Below are positions 63,350 through 64,000 of a DNA stretch of 64,000 nucleotides, piece after piece. Numbering within the stretch: position 1 is the first letter of the stretch; every line of letters starts with the position of its first letter. The notes beneath the pieces were generated by a model. It was not told the origin of the DNA and ran no database searches. It worked only from the letters and a program-made list of their open reading frames with translations. A program made the position numbers and the translations under genes. The DNA comes from Symbiodinium natans (lineage: Eukaryota; Sar; Dinophyceae; Suessiales; Symbiodiniaceae), in the NCBI GenBank assembly GCA_905221605.1, contig CAJNDS010002413.1, forward strand, positions 211,001-275,000, written 5' to 3'.

Positions 63350-63420
63350 TTGAAGTCTTAGCGGGTGGGCCCGCCGCCTCTATCCGGTGGGCCAGCGGCT
63401 GGGGCTCCCACAGACCCCTG
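63350..63420 (-). CDS. orphan island GVWEPQPLAHRIEAAGPPAK
   Basis: GC-rich minus frame flanked by CCCTAAA (left) and TTTAGGG (right) arrays like assigned exons; acceptor option TTCAG|GG. Unassigned. Confidence 0.25.
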
Positions 63421-64000
63421 AACTAAGGAAGAGCAGGGTTTAGGGTTCAGAGTTTGGGGTTTGGGGTTTGGGGTTTCGGGTTTATGGTTTAGGGTTCAGG
63501 ACTTGGGGCTTGGGACTTGGGATGTTCCCCCTTATGGGGGGGGGGGGGTTACTATATCCCTTTTCAGGACTGTTAGTATCAAGGGAGACTAAGGAACAGC
63601 AGTGCTTAGGGCTTAGGGCTTGCGGTTTGGGATTCGGGGTTTAGGGCTTGGGGGGGGCTTAGGGCCTTGGGGGTTAGGGTTTAGTGATCCCAGAATGCGA
63701 CTTAAGAAAACTATTCCTTGACGTGACAAGGGGAACCCTAAACCCTAAACCCTAAACCTTGAACCCTAAACCCTAAACCATATTGGAGTCTCTGGGAGTA
63801 GAGGAGCGGAGTTCACTCCCCGGCTGCGGCAAAGCGGCGAAACCGGAAGAGGTGACACGAAAAACATCCAACCCAAGTTAGGGTTTAGGCTTTAGGGTTT
63901 AGGATGTTGGGTTAGGGTTTAGCAGGTTTTGGTGGCTTCGGTGCCTGGTGGGTTTAGGGTTTAGGGCTGGGCTTGGAGGTCGGGGCTGGGTTCGGGCACA

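Noticed and set aside
1-64000. CRISPR array or bacterial defence island
   Set aside because: The short repeats are telomere heptamers without spacers; gene structure is eukaryotic.

Overview
Organism. The window reads as nuclear DNA of a dinoflagellate, most likely Symbiodiniaceae. Four things point that way. Plant/alveolate-type telomere heptamers (TTTAGGG/CCCTAAA) occur throughout. The genes have tiny exons (23-120 nt) in kilobase introns. The reconstructed splice donors are mostly GC, with some GT and GA, and the acceptors are almost always AG|G. Finally, an intronless ubiquitin-like plus WGD-type tandem-repeat protein of a kind abundant in Symbiodiniaceae is present twice. No spliced-leader relict, rRNA, tRNA or CRISPR was seen.

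Layout. Most long open frames here are artefacts of heptamer arrays and microsatellites. The real coding signal is in short GC-rich islands between arrays, nearly all on the minus strand. Joining islands by frame, family homology and AG|G acceptors gives three genes, listed in minus-strand order. (1) A FabF/KAS II-like beta-ketoacyl-ACP synthase at 58461-36900 has 16 exons and 268 codons. It runs from the N-terminal VVVTGMG through the Cys active site to GEGAG; its His-bearing C-terminal part was not found. (2) A PAPS-dependent sulfotransferase at 33432-22179 has 11 exons and 189 codons, including PKSGTT, KSH, the 3'-phosphate loop and YEDL. (3) A START-domain lipid-transfer-like gene at 18577-10380 has 9 exons and ends in a stop; its 5' end is incomplete. 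Two tandem copies of the repeat-protein gene (50155-48680 and 52649-51882) lie, same strand, inside one ketoacyl-synthase intron. About twenty further exon-like islands could not be assigned.

Between exons. The introns and spacers are filled with telomere-type arrays and their variants (TTTGGGG, TTTTAGGG, TTTAGGGG, TTCGGGC, CCCTACA), simple repeats, and at least seven families of short fold-back (MITE-like) elements. In most introns the sense strand starts G-rich (TTTAGGG type) and ends CCCTAAA-rich just before the acceptor, so each intron carries an inverted pair of telomeric arrays that could pair and bring the splice sites together. Several arrays sit in the centre of fold-back elements, and some exon/array units are duplicated. 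These include a 27-nt exon supplying the first base of the ketoacyl-synthase active-site Cys codon.

How it works together. No operon-like logic is expected. All three spliced genes and both intronless ones run on the minus strand, consistent with the unidirectional gene blocks of dinoflagellates. The most interesting content is the intron architecture rather than any single enzyme. All splice models are hand-built from frame and motif reasoning and need transcript support.
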